Source of the DNA: Sulfitobacter dubius
GTDB taxonomy: Bacteria > Pseudomonadota > Alphaproteobacteria > Rhodobacterales > Rhodobacteraceae
Direction of reading: 5' to 3'
Assembly (NCBI RefSeq): GCF_900113435.1
Contig: NZ_FOPG01000001.1
Location: 124,001 to 188,000 of the forward strand
DNA: 64,000 nucleotides
Shown: one piece after another, positions 51,558 through 60,751 of the stretch
Layout of the letters: the number at the start of each line of letters is the position of its first letter
How positions within the stretch are numbered: the stretch's first letter is position 1
Notes under the pieces: model-generated
The model's input: only the letters and a program-made list of their open reading frames with translations
What the model was told of the DNA's origin: nothing
The model's database searches: none
Program-made: the position numbers and the translations under genes

Positions 51558-53477
51558 ATGTTCAAGGGACTTGGCCGGTTTGGCGGCATGGGGGCGATGA
51601 CAGCGGGCGCCTTTGCGGCGGCGGTGCTCGCACTTGGGGCGTGGATCGGCAGCAAACGCGCCGGGCCGGAAGACGCGCCGCAAACCGCTGTTGCCGTGGT
51701 GCCCGAACGCGATGCCACGCCAGAAAATGCCACGCTTGCCCCGAATGCCGTTCAGGGCGTGTCTCTTGGCCCTAAGGGGGAGGCCGCGACAGAACCCCAG
51801 CCAGATGCGCCCGTTGAAACCGCTGAGCAGCCCGCAGCGCCTGCCTTTGACGAAGTGCGCCGCGAAAGCGATGGCATGACCGTGATCGCAGGCCGCGCGA
51901 CGCCGGGCAGCACCGTGTCTGTGCTGAAAGATGGCAAGGAAGTCGCGAGCGCGACCGCTGATGGAGCCGGGAAATTTGCAACCCTTGCGATCATCCCGCC
52001 CAGTGAGACAGGTCATGTGCTGACTCTTCTGGAGCAGGATGGTGATACCAAGATTGCATCGGAAGAAGAGATCATCCTTACCCCCTCCGCCCCAAAGAAT
52101 GCACCAATTGAGATGGCAGAGGCGAACCCCGCGCCTGAGGAAAACCCGGTTGATCTGATAGAGAACGATGCAGAGCAGGTTGCCGGAGAGATAGACCGCC
52201 AGAGTGTCGCTGCTGAGGTTGCCACGGAGGATACGGCTGAGGCACAGGTTAAATCTGAAACCTCCGACGCTATGCCGCGCGCTGGAACTGAAGTGGATAT
52301 GGCCGAAGCGGCGGTCCCGCAAAACAGTGACGCTGAGGCGATGGCTGCGACTGATGGCAATGCAGCACCAGTGGGTTCAATATTTGACCAAGCGACTCCT
52401 TTAGCGGGCACTGCGACCGCTGGACCTGAAGACACCGATGCGCAAACCCAGACACCTGCCACCACTGCCACGCCGCTGGCCGGGACAGGCACCGCTGGGG
52501 CTGAAGCAGAGCTTCCGAAAGCGCAAGGCAGTGCGACTGGGGTGTCAGGCCAAACAGATCGCGCCACTGCAACGGCTCAAGCGACACCGCTGGCAGGGAC
52601 CGGAACCGCTGAGGCTGACGAGACTGCGCCATTGAAGCAAGGCCGAGAAGAGGGGGAGGCAGGCGAAGCCGGCCGCACGCCCGCTCAGGCACAGGCCACA
52701 CCGCTTGCAGGTATCGGCGCTGCCGAGGGCGAGAGCACCGCGCCTTCGGAGCCAGACAGCGCTGCTGAAATGGTGGATCAGCCTGCTGTCGCCTCGGCTG
52801 AGGTTACACCATCGGCTGAGACAGGAACCGCAGAAGAAAACGACGCGGCAGAGGCGGCGCCGAATGCGACCCCCGAACCCTCCAGCGTCGCGGAAAACAC
52901 CATCCCTCAACCCGCAGAGCCGACCCCTACACCAGCGCCGGTGCTGAAATCCACGGCCGAGGGGGTGGAGCGGCTCGACACCGCGCCGCCGCAGGTCATG
53001 ACCAATGTTGCGCTTGATACCATCGGCTATTCCGACGAAGGCGATGTGCAACTTGCGGGCCGCGCCCAGCCGGACACCCGCGAGGTGCGCGTCTATCTGA
53101 ACAATAACGCGGTGATCAACCTGCCGGTCGATCAAGAGGGCCGCTGGCGGGGCGATTTGCCCAATGTCGATGAGGGCGTCTATACCCTGCGCGTGGATGA
53201 GCTTTCCCGTGCGGGCGATGTGACCAGCCGGGTGGAGACACCCTTCAAACGCGAATCTCCCGAGGTGCTGGCCGCGGCCACCGAAGGGCTGACCGGGCCG
53301 CTGAGCGCTGTGACGGTCCAGAAGGGCGACACGCTCTGGGCAATCTCACGTGACCGCTACGGCGACCCCTTGCTTTACGTGAAGGTGTTCGAGGCCAATA
53401 GCGGCAACATCCGCGACCCCGATCTGATCTACCCCGGACAGGTTTTCGATCTTCCCGAAGAGCCCGCATCGGAGTGA
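51558..53477 (+). CDS. LysM-domain envelope protein with repeat-rich linker
   Basis: The 639-residue protein has one N-terminal membrane helix (GAMTAGAFAAAVLALGAWIG), an Ig-like/bacterial immunoglobulin-type domain (about 95-170, RESDGMTVIAGRATPGSTVSV), a long acidic Ala/Thr/Glu/Pro linker (about 185-480) with five ATPLAGTGTA-type repeats, a second similar domain (about 485-565) and a C-terminal LysM domain (GDTLWAISRDRYGD, about 580-630). It is probably anchored in the inner membrane and reaches peptidoglycan. GGGGAAGTAGAAG precedes the ATG. Similar proteins are common in roseobacters; their role is not known. Confidence 0.87.
   Translation: MFKGLGRFGGMGAMTAGAFAAAVLALGAWIGSKRAGPEDAPQTAVAVVPERDATPENATLAPNAVQGVSLGPKGEAATEPQPDAPVETAEQPAAPAFDEVRRESDGMTVIAGRATPGSTVSVLKDGKEVASATADGAGKFATLAIIPPSETGHVLTLLEQDGDTKIASEEEIILTPSAPKNAPIEMAEANPAPEENPVDLIENDAEQVAGEIDRQSVAAEVATEDTAEAQVKSETSDAMPRAGTEVDMAEAAVPQNSDAEAMAATDGNAAPVGSIFDQATPLAGTATAGPEDTDAQTQTPATTATPLAGTGTAGAEAELPKAQGSATGVSGQTDRATATAQATPLAGTGTAEADETAPLKQGREEGEAGEAGRTPAQAQATPLAGIGAAEGESTAPSEPDSAAEMVDQPAVASAEVTPSAETGTAEENDAAEAAPNATPEPSSVAENTIPQPAEPTPTPAPVLKSTAEGVERLDTAPPQVMTNVALDTIGYSDEGDVQLAGRAQPDTREVRVYLNNNAVINLPVDQEGRWRGDLPNVDEGVYTLRVDELSRAGDVTSRVETPFKRESPEVLAAATEGLTGPLSAVTVQKGDTLWAISRDRYGDPLLYVKVFEANSGNIRDPDLIYPGQVFDLPEEPASE
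52392..52832 (+). repeat. Five in-frame ATPLAGTGTA-type repeats in the LysM protein
   Basis: Repeats begin at 52392, 52467, 52581, 52695 and 52803, coding for ATPLAGTATA, ATPLAGTGTA, ATPLAGTGTA, ATPLAGIGAA and VTPSAETGTA. Gaps are 75, 114, 114 and 108 bases, always multiples of three. The ends degrade, so the central copies are the clearest. Confidence 0.85.
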
Positions 53478-53606
53478 TCTGACGCCCGACCTCAGAGGCC
53501 CAAACCGGGGTGGCATTCGCAGCGCGCAGAGCGGCTGTGCGCCGCCCCGCACTGGCAACCTCGGCGCATGGGGCCTATGTAGCCTGTAATCACTTCAGGA
53601 ATTCCC

Positions 53607-55484
53607 ATGCCAGCCGATACAGACCAATCTCCCGCCGCGCGTCTGCGCGACCGCAAAACCCCAAAGCCTGAGCGCATCCCCACAGAGGCCGAAATGATCG
53701 ACGCCGCCGAGCGTCAGTCGGGCTTTTTGGTGCTGCGCAAGGTGGCGCCCTACCTTTGGCCCAAGGATATGCCATGGGTGAAGCGCCGGGTGATCTTGGC
53801 CATGCTGGCGCTTTTGGTGTCGAAACTAATTATTGTCGCCACGCCGTTCTTCTACCGCGACGCGGTGGATGCACTGGCGGGCGAGGGCGCGCCGATGCTG
53901 GCGCTTGGGGCGATTGGTCTGACCATCGCCTACGGCATGGCGCGGCTGATGGGCGTGGGCTTTCAGCAGGTGCGCGATGCGGTCTTTGCTCGCGTCGGGC
54001 AGCGCGCCCTGCGGATGTTGGCGCTTGAGACCTTTCAACACATCCACAAACTGTCGATGCGCTATCACATCACCCGCAAGACCGGGGGCTTGAGCCGGAT
54101 CATCGAGCGTGGTGTCAAAGGCGTCGATTTTCTGCTGCGCTTTTTGCTGTTCTCCATCGGGCCGCTGATCCTTGAACTGATCCTTGTCGGCGTTATCCTC
54201 GCCGTTTTGTTCGACATTTGGTATCTGGCGGTCGTGACCGTGACCATCGCGGTTTATGTCTGGTTCACCTTTGCCGTGACCGAATGGCGCGTGCGTCTGC
54301 GGCGGCAGATGAACGACAGCGACACCGAGGCCAACCAACGCGCGATCGACAGCCTGCTGAACTATGAGACGGTGAAATACTTCGGCGCCGAGGGCCGCGA
54401 GGCCGCGCGTTATGACTTGGCGATGGCCGACTATGAGAACGCGGCGATCAAGACGAACTATTCGCTGGCCTTCCTGAACTTTGGCCAAGCGCTGATCATC
54501 ACGGCGGGGCTGGTGGGGGTCATGGTGATGGCCGCGATGGGCGTGCAAAGTGGCGAGCTAAGCGTCGGCGACTTCGTCATGGTGAATTCCTACATGATCC
54601 AACTGACTGTGCCGCTGAACTTCCTTGGCACCGTGTACCGTGAGATTCGTCAGGCGCTGGTGGATATGGGCCAGATGTTCGGCCTGCTCGAACAACCGGC
54701 AGAGATTGACGACAAGCCCAATGCGCCAGACCTTAAGGTATCAGGCGGGCATGTGACGCTGGAGAATGTGCGCTTTGCCTATGATACCGACCGCGAAATT
54801 CTCAGAGGCGTCTCGCTTGAGGCGCGGCCGGGAGAGACGGTGGCGATTGTCGGCTCGACCGGCTCGGGCAAATCCACCATCGGGCGGCTGCTGTTCCGCT
54901 TCTACGATGTCGCTGGTGGCGCGCTGAAGATCGACGGGCAGGATGTGCGCGATGTGACCCAGCATTCGCTGCATATGGCGATTGGCGTGGTGCCGCAGGA
55001 TACGGTGCTGTTCAACGACACCATCGGCTATAACATCGCCTATGGCCGCGATGGGGCGACGCAGGAAGAGGTCGAGAATGCAGCCCGTGCGGCGCAGATC
55101 CACGATTTCATCATGGCGTTGCCACAGGGCTATGCGACCACGGTGGGCGAGCGGGGGCTGAAACTGTCGGGCGGCGAGAAACAGCGCGTGGGCATTGCTC
55201 GGACGCTGCTGAAAGACCCGCCCATCCTGCTGCTGGACGAGGCGACAAGCGCGCTCGACAGTGAGACGGAGCACGAAATCCAAGACGCGCTGCGCCGCGC
55301 GAGCCAAGGCCGCACAGTGCTGACCATCGCCCACCGTCTTTCCACCATCGCAGAGGCGGATCGCATTGTCGTGCTGGAGAAGGGCGAGATCATCGAGCAG
55401 GGCAGCCACGAGGTGCTGCTCGCTCAAGGCGGGCGCTATGCCCAACTCTGGCAGCGCCAGCAGGCGGAAGAAGAACAGATCTAA
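53607..55484 (+). CDS. Atm1-type ABC exporter (fused permease/ATPase)
   Basis: The 625-residue protein has an N-terminal ABC exporter membrane domain with six helices (about 60-345), then an ATPase with Walker A GSTGSGKSTIGRLL, signature LSGGEKQRVGIARTLL, Walker B ILLLDEATSALDSETE and H-loop AHRLST. The sequence LLNYETVKYFGAE in the helix 4/5 region is diagnostic of the Atm1/HMT group, which exports glutathione-linked persulfides or metal conjugates and supports Fe-S cluster assembly. The gene directly precedes the sodium-channel gene. Confidence 0.92.
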   Translation: MPADTDQSPAARLRDRKTPKPERIPTEAEMIDAAERQSGFLVLRKVAPYLWPKDMPWVKRRVILAMLALLVSKLIIVATPFFYRDAVDALAGEGAPMLALGAIGLTIAYGMARLMGVGFQQVRDAVFARVGQRALRMLALETFQHIHKLSMRYHITRKTGGLSRIIERGVKGVDFLLRFLLFSIGPLILELILVGVILAVLFDIWYLAVVTVTIAVYVWFTFAVTEWRVRLRRQMNDSDTEANQRAIDSLLNYETVKYFGAEGREAARYDLAMADYENAAIKTNYSLAFLNFGQALIITAGLVGVMVMAAMGVQSGELSVGDFVMVNSYMIQLTVPLNFLGTVYREIRQALVDMGQMFGLLEQPAEIDDKPNAPDLKVSGGHVTLENVRFAYDTDREILRGVSLEARPGETVAIVGSTGSGKSTIGRLLFRFYDVAGGALKIDGQDVRDVTQHSLHMAIGVVPQDTVLFNDTIGYNIAYGRDGATQEEVENAARAAQIHDFIMALPQGYATTVGERGLKLSGGEKQRVGIARTLLKDPPILLLDEATSALDSETEHEIQDALRRASQGRTVLTIAHRLSTIAEADRIVVLEKGEIIEQGSHEVLLAQGGRYAQLWQRQQAEEEQI

Positions 55485-55594
55485 TGCAAACCCCGCCCCC
55501 TGTTGCGGCAGGGGGGCGGGGCATTGCCGCCTATGGCGTTTTTGACGCTGATCTGCTCTTGCGTTGTGCCAAGCGGCACACGATATCTACCGCC

Positions 55595-56410
55595 ATGACC
55601 GATCTCTCCCCTCCCTCGCACCAGTCGCTGCGCGCCCGCGCGGCCCGACTGGCTGACCGCGCCTCGTTCCAGAACTTTATTCTGGCCGTGATTCTTTTCA
55701 ATGCTGTCATTCTGGGCCTTGAGACCTCGGATGAGGTGATGGCGCAGGTAGGGCCGTTGATCCTGCTGCTCGACAAGATCTGTCTCGGCATCTTTGTCAT
55801 TGAGATCGCGATTAAGCTCTACGGTCGGGGGATGGATTTCTTCAAACGCGGCTGGAGCATTTTTGACTTTGTGATCGTCGCCATCTCGTTGATCCCCGCC
55901 ACCCAAGGGCTCAGCGTTCTGCGGGCGCTGCGCATCTTGCGTCTGCTGCGCGTCGTCTCCGTTGCCCCCTCGCTGCGCCGCGTGGTTGAGGGGTTGGTCA
56001 ACGCGCTGCCCGGTATGGGCTCGGTTTTCTTGCTGATGGGGGTGATCTTTTACATCGCCTCTGTCATGGCCACCAAGCTCTTTGGCGCTGATTTCCCGCA
56101 GTGGTTCGGCACGCTGGGCCGGTCGGGATATTCGCTGTTCCAGATCATGACGCTTGAGTCGTGGTCCATGGGCATCGTCCGCCCGGTGATGGAGGTTTAT
56201 CCCTTTGCGTGGATGTTCTTCGTGCCCTTCATCATGGTCACGACCTTCGCGGTGGTGAACCTGCTGGTCGGTCTGATCGTGAATTCGATGCAAGACGCGC
56301 ATCATGAGGAAAGCAACGAGCAGACCAACACCTACCGTGATGAGGTCATGTCGCGGCTAACCGATCTTGAAAACCTGATCAAAGCGCAGAACACCCCGCC
56401 CAAAAGCTAA
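55595..56410 (+). CDS. Bacterial voltage-gated sodium channel (NaChBac/NavSp family)
   Basis: From ATG 55595 (MTDLSPPSHQ) the protein is 271 residues with six membrane segments. S4 carries four arginines at every third place (LRALRILRLLRVV), S5-S6 enclose the selectivity filter TLESWSMG, matching the TLESW of NaChBac, and S6 has MVTTFAVVNLLVGLIVNSM. A helical, Gln/Glu-rich C-terminal tail follows. Four subunits form the channel. Relatives are well known from Silicibacter (NavSp). A longer frame from 55484 is open but not family-like. It has the convergent hairpin at its stop. Confidence 0.93.
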   Translation: MTDLSPPSHQSLRARAARLADRASFQNFILAVILFNAVILGLETSDEVMAQVGPLILLLDKICLGIFVIEIAIKLYGRGMDFFKRGWSIFDFVIVAISLIPATQGLSVLRALRILRLLRVVSVAPSLRRVVEGLVNALPGMGSVFLLMGVIFYIASVMATKLFGADFPQWFGTLGRSGYSLFQIMTLESWSMGIVRPVMEVYPFAWMFFVPFIMVTTFAVVNLLVGLIVNSMQDAHHEESNEQTNTYRDEVMSRLTDLENLIKAQNTPPKS

Positions 56411-56423
56411 AGTCCGGGCGGGG
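56394..56423. terminator. Perfect 8-bp hairpin across the sodium channel stop, facing DUF302 gene
   Basis: CCCCGCCC (56394-56401), 14-base loop containing the stop codon, GGGCGGGG (56416-56423). It lies 7 bases beyond the end of the convergent DUF302 gene. No T-tract. Confidence 0.5.
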
Positions 56424-56430
56424 AGAAGCG

Positions 56431-56883
56431 TTACTCTTCGCCAATCGCCTTGGCGGTGAGGTTATCCAGCGCCTCGGTCATCTTGGTGATATATTCTGCG
56501 TCTTCGGGCAGGCCATGGGCCGTAACCAGTGTTTCAGGGTCGGCATAGGTCACATGCACGGCCCCTTCGCCATCGGCATAGACCAGCACCCGCATTGGCA
56601 GATCAAGTCCGGCGGTCTGCGCATCCTGCATCGCGGGCGTGCCGAGCTTGGGGTTGCCAAAGATCAAAAGCTGCGTCGGACGCAGTTCCATCTCGACCTT
56701 CTCGGCCCCTGCTGCGTGATCGACGCGGGCGAAAACCTCGGCCCCTGCCGCCTCAACAGCGCTTTCCAGCCGGTCCATCGTCGTCACCACGTCATGGGGT
56801 GAGACTTTGGCTACCAAATCCTGCGCCATGGCGGGCATCGCTGCCATGATTGCACCTGCGGCCATTGCTATCGCTCTCATCAT
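56431..56883 (-). CDS. DUF302 domain-containing secreted protein
   Basis: The 150-residue protein has a signal peptide (MMRAIAMAAGAIMAAMPAMA-Q) and the DUF302 fold pattern: VTTMDRLESAVEAAGAEVFARVDH, ELRPTQLLIFGNPKLGTPAMQ, LDLPMRVLVYAD. DUF302 proteins are small, of unknown function. A GGAGAC lies before the ATG. It faces the sodium channel gene. Confidence 0.9.
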   Translation of the reverse strand: MMRAIAMAAGAIMAAMPAMAQDLVAKVSPHDVVTTMDRLESAVEAAGAEVFARVDHAAGAEKVEMELRPTQLLIFGNPKLGTPAMQDAQTAGLDLPMRVLVYADGEGAVHVTYADPETLVTAHGLPEDAEYITKMTEALDNLTAKAIGEE

Positions 56884-57033
56884 CGTCTCCTTTTTCGCTT
56901 TATCCTACCCCTGACCTAGCATGACGTAGCGCGCTGCCAAGCAGGCATCGCGGAGCCGGTCCCGTACGCTGGGTCTTGGCTTGGCTGCTCACGCGCGGTA
57001 AGAGGGGCAAAATCAGGCCGGGGGCAGGGCGCG

Positions 57034-57738
57034 ATGAGCGATACCGACAGTTTTATTGACGAAGTGAACGAAGAGGTCCGCCGCGACCGGCTTTATGGGT
57101 TGATGCGCCGCTTTGGCTGGATTGCCGTGGTTGCTGTGATCGCCATCGTCGGCGGTGCTGCGTGGAACGAATACACCAAATCCCAAGAGCGGGCAGAGGC
57201 CGAAGCCTTGGGCGATGCGATGCTTGGCGCATTGGAAGCAGACGCCAGCAATGCCCGCGCCGAAGCGCTTGCCCCGATTGAGGCCGAAGGCCCCGGTGCC
57301 CGTGCTGTGCTGCATTTCATGCGTGCCGATGCCCTCGCCGAAGCGGGAGAGACTGATGCCGCCGTAGAACAGCTCGACGCGATCGCGGTTGATGGTGATC
57401 TTGCACCGATCTACCGCCAGCTGGCGCAGTTCAAGGCTGTCACGCTACAGGGTCAGTCGGTGCCCGTGGCAGAGCGCCGTCAGGCGTTGGAGGCGTTGGC
57501 CCAGCCCGGTGCGGCGCTGCGTCTGCTGGCGGAAGAGCAATTGGCCCTGATCGACATCCAAGAAGGCGAGACCGACAAGGCCGTCGCCCGCTACCAATCC
57601 ATTCTTTCCGATGCGGAAACCACCCCAGACTTGCAACAACGCGCCCTTCAGGTGATTGTGGCCTTGGGTGAAGAACCGGGGCTAGATAGCGCCGCCGCAG
57701 AGGCTGAGCTAGAGATCCCCGAAGCAACGGGTAACTGA
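57034..57738 (+). CDS. YfgM-like TPR membrane protein (ancillary SecYEG/BAM-type)
   Basis: The 234-residue protein has an N-terminal cytoplasmic part, one membrane helix (WIAVVAVIAIVGGAAW, about 29-44) and TPR-like repeats rich in Ala/Glu, matching the TPR_21/YfgM group. The order YfgM-like gene, BamB-like gene, der is the common gammaproteobacterial/alphaproteobacterial arrangement and supports the name. It probably helps periplasmic chaperoning at the SecYEG translocon. Confidence 0.85.
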   Translation: MSDTDSFIDEVNEEVRRDRLYGLMRRFGWIAVVAVIAIVGGAAWNEYTKSQERAEAEALGDAMLGALEADASNARAEALAPIEAEGPGARAVLHFMRADALAEAGETDAAVEQLDAIAVDGDLAPIYRQLAQFKAVTLQGQSVPVAERRQALEALAQPGAALRLLAEEQLALIDIQEGETDKAVARYQSILSDAETTPDLQQRALQVIVALGEEPGLDSAAAEAELEIPEATGN

Positions 57739-57748
57739 CACATATCCA

Positions 57749-57766
57749 CCCGCCGAAAACGGCGGG
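57749..57766. repeat. Perfect 7-bp hairpin between YfgM-like and BamB-like genes
   Basis: CCCGCCG-AAAA-CGGCGGG between two co-directional genes, followed by GGCGTGAAGG. It may modestly reduce read-through; no T-tract. Confidence 0.4.
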
Positions 57767-57793
57767 GGCGTGAAGGTTGAGGAAAGACAGAAA

Positions 57794-59188
57794 GTGAGCA
57801 GGTCCATGACAAAGCATCGCGAAACCAAGCCTGGACGTCCGGGTCTGCGTGGTCTGGGCGTGGCGGGGGCCATTGGCACCGCGCTGCTGCTAAGTGCCTG
57901 CGAAGACCAGCAGACCTATCTGCCGGGCAAGCGCGAAGATGTGCGTGCGGTCCTGCAAAACCCAGGTCTGCAAGATCCGGCCTTTGACGCCATTGATGGC
58001 CCCGTGCCCGAAAACACCAGCCGCGCCATTGCTTTGGGCGGCACCGTGAACAACGCCAACTGGACCCATAGCATCGGCACCGCCGCGACGCGCATCAGCC
58101 ACCCGGCGCTGCGCAGCGCGTTGCAGCCGGTCTGGAGCGCCAAGATCGGCGCGGGCGACAGCCGCAAACAGCGCATCACCGCTGATCCCGTGGTCGCAGG
58201 CGGGCGTGTCTTTACGCTTGATGCAGGGGCGCAGGTCACGGCGACCTCGACCTCGGGCCAAACGCTCTGGACCCGCGACCTCACCCCCGCGTCCGACCGC
58301 GAAGGCCAAGCCACCGGTGGCGGGCTCGCCGTGGATGGACAAACGCTCTATGTCTCCGTGGGCTTTGGTGTTTTGGCCGCGCTCGACGTAACAACGGGCG
58401 GTGTGCGTTGGACCCAAGACCTTGACGCCACCGGTTCGGGCACACCGACCGTGTCGGGCGATCTGGTCTATCTTACGGCGGGCGACGATACCGGCTGGGC
58501 GTTGGACAAGGCGACTGGCCGCATCCAATGGCAAACCGGTGCGGTCACCAGCCTTAGCAACGTGCTGGGTGCGCCTGCGCCTGCTGTCACCAGCGATCTG
58601 GCGGTCTTCGCTTTTGGGTCGGGTGAGGTGCAGGGGCTGTTCCGCCAAGGCGGGCTTGAGCGTTGGTCGACCTCTGTTCTGGGCAAACGCCCGGGCCGCG
58701 CGCTGAGCTTTGTAGGCGATGTGACAAGCGCGCCGGTGATCTCGGGCGGGACCGTTTATGTGGGCAACCACTCGGGCCGTTTGGCGGCGCTGGACGTCAA
58801 CAGCGGCGATCGTAAGTGGGTCGCACGCCATGGCGCCATTGGCCCGGTCTGGCCTGCGGGCGATTCTGTCTTTGCGGTGACCGATCTGAACGAACTTGTG
58901 CGGCTTGATGCCAGTACCGGCCGTCGCATCTGGGGTACGCCGCTGCCGAATTTCGTCAAGGATAAGCCGAAACGGCAATCCGAAGTCGTCGCGCATTACG
59001 GCCCGATTATTGCTGGGGGCCGGGTGATCGTGGCGTCCAATGATGGCGTTCTGCGCAGCTTTAACCCCACCAATGGCGGGTTGACCGGCACCACCGAAAT
59101 CCCCGGCGGCGCGACCACTGCGCCTGTCGTGGCGGGCGGTACACTGTATGTCGTCTCGTCCAAGGGGCAATTGCACGCTTTCCGTTAG
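57794..59188 (+). CDS. BamB-like PQQ beta-propeller lipoprotein
   Basis: From GTG 57794 the protein is 464 residues with a lipobox (LLLSAC at the end of the signal peptide) and eight PQQ-type repeats (for example VVAGGRVFTLDAGAQV, GTPTVSGDLVYLTAGD, VYVGNHSGRLAALDVNSGDRKW). BamB is a lipoprotein of the outer-membrane beta-barrel assembly machine. AGGAAAG about 7 bases upstream supports the GTG; ATG 57806 and GTG 57770 are alternatives. It is followed by der. Confidence 0.85.
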   Translation: MSRSMTKHRETKPGRPGLRGLGVAGAIGTALLLSACEDQQTYLPGKREDVRAVLQNPGLQDPAFDAIDGPVPENTSRAIALGGTVNNANWTHSIGTAATRISHPALRSALQPVWSAKIGAGDSRKQRITADPVVAGGRVFTLDAGAQVTATSTSGQTLWTRDLTPASDREGQATGGGLAVDGQTLYVSVGFGVLAALDVTTGGVRWTQDLDATGSGTPTVSGDLVYLTAGDDTGWALDKATGRIQWQTGAVTSLSNVLGAPAPAVTSDLAVFAFGSGEVQGLFRQGGLERWSTSVLGKRPGRALSFVGDVTSAPVISGGTVYVGNHSGRLAALDVNSGDRKWVARHGAIGPVWPAGDSVFAVTDLNELVRLDASTGRRIWGTPLPNFVKDKPKRQSEVVAHYGPIIAGGRVIVASNDGVLRSFNPTNGGLTGTTEIPGGATTAPVVAGGTLYVVSSKGQLHAFR

Positions 59189-59248
59189 GCCGCAAATAGG
59201 CTAAGGCGCGTGTCTGAACTGGCCCAACCGGGGCCCGGAGCCTGAATT

Positions 59249-60730
59249 ATGTCCTTTACCCTTGCCATCGTGGGCCGCCCGAACGTCGGCAAATCCACGC
59301 TGTTCAACCGACTTGTCGGCAAGCGTCTTGCGCTGGTCGACGACCAGCCGGGCGTGACCCGCGACCTGCGCGAAGGTGCCGCCAAACTTGCGGACCTGCG
59401 TTTCACCGTGGTCGACACCGCGGGGCTTGAAGAGGTCACCGACGACAGCCTTCAAGGCCGTATGCGTCGCCTGACAGAGCGCGCGGTTGATATGGCCGAC
59501 ATCTGCCTGTTCATGATCGACGCCCGTGTTGGGGTGACCCCATCCGATATGGTTTTTGCTGAGATTCTGCGCAAAAAATCCGCGCATGTGATCCTTGCCG
59601 GCAACAAAGCCGAGGGCAAAGCCGCCGATGCCGGAATGATCGAAGCCTATTCGCTGGGTCTGGGAGAGCCGATCCGCATGTCAGCCGAACATGGTGAGGG
59701 GTTGAACGACCTTTACACGATGCTGATGCCGCTGGCTGACGAATACGAAGACCGCGCGGTCAAGGACGCACCTGAAACGGATGTGGACCTGCCCGAGGAT
59801 GACGACGATCTTGAGGCCGAAACCGTCCCGATGCCGACGCGAGCCAAACCTTTGCAGGTCGCCGTGGTGGGCCGCCCCAATGCGGGTAAATCGACGTTGA
59901 TTAACCAGATTTTGGGCGAAGACCGTCTGCTGACAGGGCCAGAGGCCGGGATCACCCGTGATGCGATTTCGCTTATGACCGATTGGGCAGGGCCGGACGG
60001 TGATCCGGTGCCGATGCGCATTTTCGACACTGCCGGGATGCGCAAAAAGGCCAAGGTTCAAGAAAAACTTGAAAAGCTGAGTGTCAGCGATGGCCTGCGC
60101 GCGGTGAAGTTTGCCGAAGTTGTGGTGGTCCTGCTTGACGCCGAAATCCCGTTTGAGCAGCAAGACCTGCGCATTGCCGATTTGGCCGAGCGTGAGGGTC
60201 GTGCGGTCGTTGTTGCCGTGAACAAATGGGACATCGAAGAAAACCGTCAAGAAAAACTCCGCGATCTCAAAGAGAGTTTTGAGCGTCTGCTGCCGCAGTT
60301 ACGCGGAGCGCCACTGATTACCGTCAGTGCGAAAACGGGCAGGGGGCTTGACCGCCTTCAGGCCGCGATCATGCGTGCCTATGAGACATGGAACCGCCGT
60401 GTGACCACTGCGCAACTGAACCGCTGGCTCTCGGGCATGTTGGAGGCGCATCCGCCCCCCGCACCGCAGGGCAAACGGATCAAGTTGCGTTATATGACCC
60501 AAGCCAAAACGCGCCCGCCGGGTTTCGTGGTGATGTGCAGCCATCCCGACAAGGTGCCTGACAGCTATTCTCGCTATCTGGTCAATGGGTTGCGGGTGGA
60601 CTTTGACATGCCCGGCACGCCGATACGCCTGTGGATGCGTGGCCAATCCGATGCGAATCCCTATAAAAACCGCAAGAAGGCGGCCCCATCGAAGCTGCGC
60701 AAGCACACGGCCGGGCGGCGTAAAGACTAA
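59249..60730 (+). CDS. der: GTPase Der (EngA)
   Basis: The 493-residue protein carries two GTPase domains: [12 protein letters not shown] (first G1, about 9-20) with DTAGLE and NKAEGK, and [12 protein letters not shown] (second, about 210-220) with [10 protein letters not shown] and NKWD, then a KH-like C-terminal domain ([22 protein letters not shown]). This is the signature of Der, needed for 50S ribosome assembly. The ends of the two domains are joined by an acidic linker (EDDDDLEAE). It converges on the TspO-type gene. Confidence 0.97.
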   Translation: MSFTLAIVGRPNVGKSTLFNRLVGKRLALVDDQPGVTRDLREGAAKLADLRFTVVDTAGLEEVTDDSLQGRMRRLTERAVDMADICLFMIDARVGVTPSDMVFAEILRKKSAHVILAGNKAEGKAADAGMIEAYSLGLGEPIRMSAEHGEGLNDLYTMLMPLADEYEDRAVKDAPETDVDLPEDDDDLEAETVPMPTRAKPLQVAVVGRPNAGKSTLINQILGEDRLLTGPEAGITRDAISLMTDWAGPDGDPVPMRIFDTAGMRKKAKVQEKLEKLSVSDGLRAVKFAEVVVVLLDAEIPFEQQDLRIADLAEREGRAVVVAVNKWDIEENRQEKLRDLKESFERLLPQLRGAPLITVSAKTGRGLDRLQAAIMRAYETWNRRVTTAQLNRWLSGMLEAHPPPAPQGKRIKLRYMTQAKTRPPGFVVMCSHPDKVPDSYSRYLVNGLRVDFDMPGTPIRLWMRGQSDANPYKNRKKAAPSKLRKHTAGRRKD

Positions 60731-60731
60731 G

Positions 60732-60751
60732 CGGCGGGGTCAACCCCGCCG
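60732..60751. terminator. Perfect 8-bp hairpin at the der/TspO-like convergent junction
   Basis: CGGCGGGG-TCAA-CCCCGCCG, then GAAAG. It starts one base after the der stop and overlaps the end of the opposite gene (stop at 60740). Confidence 0.55.

Noticed and set aside
57890-59176. Long antisense open frames, e.g. 428 residues opposite the BamB-like gene, and similar ones opposite tamA, acs, soxA and the sodium channel
   Set aside because: They mirror well-supported genes, lack ribosome sites and recognisable motifs, and arise from third-position GC bias on the opposite strand.
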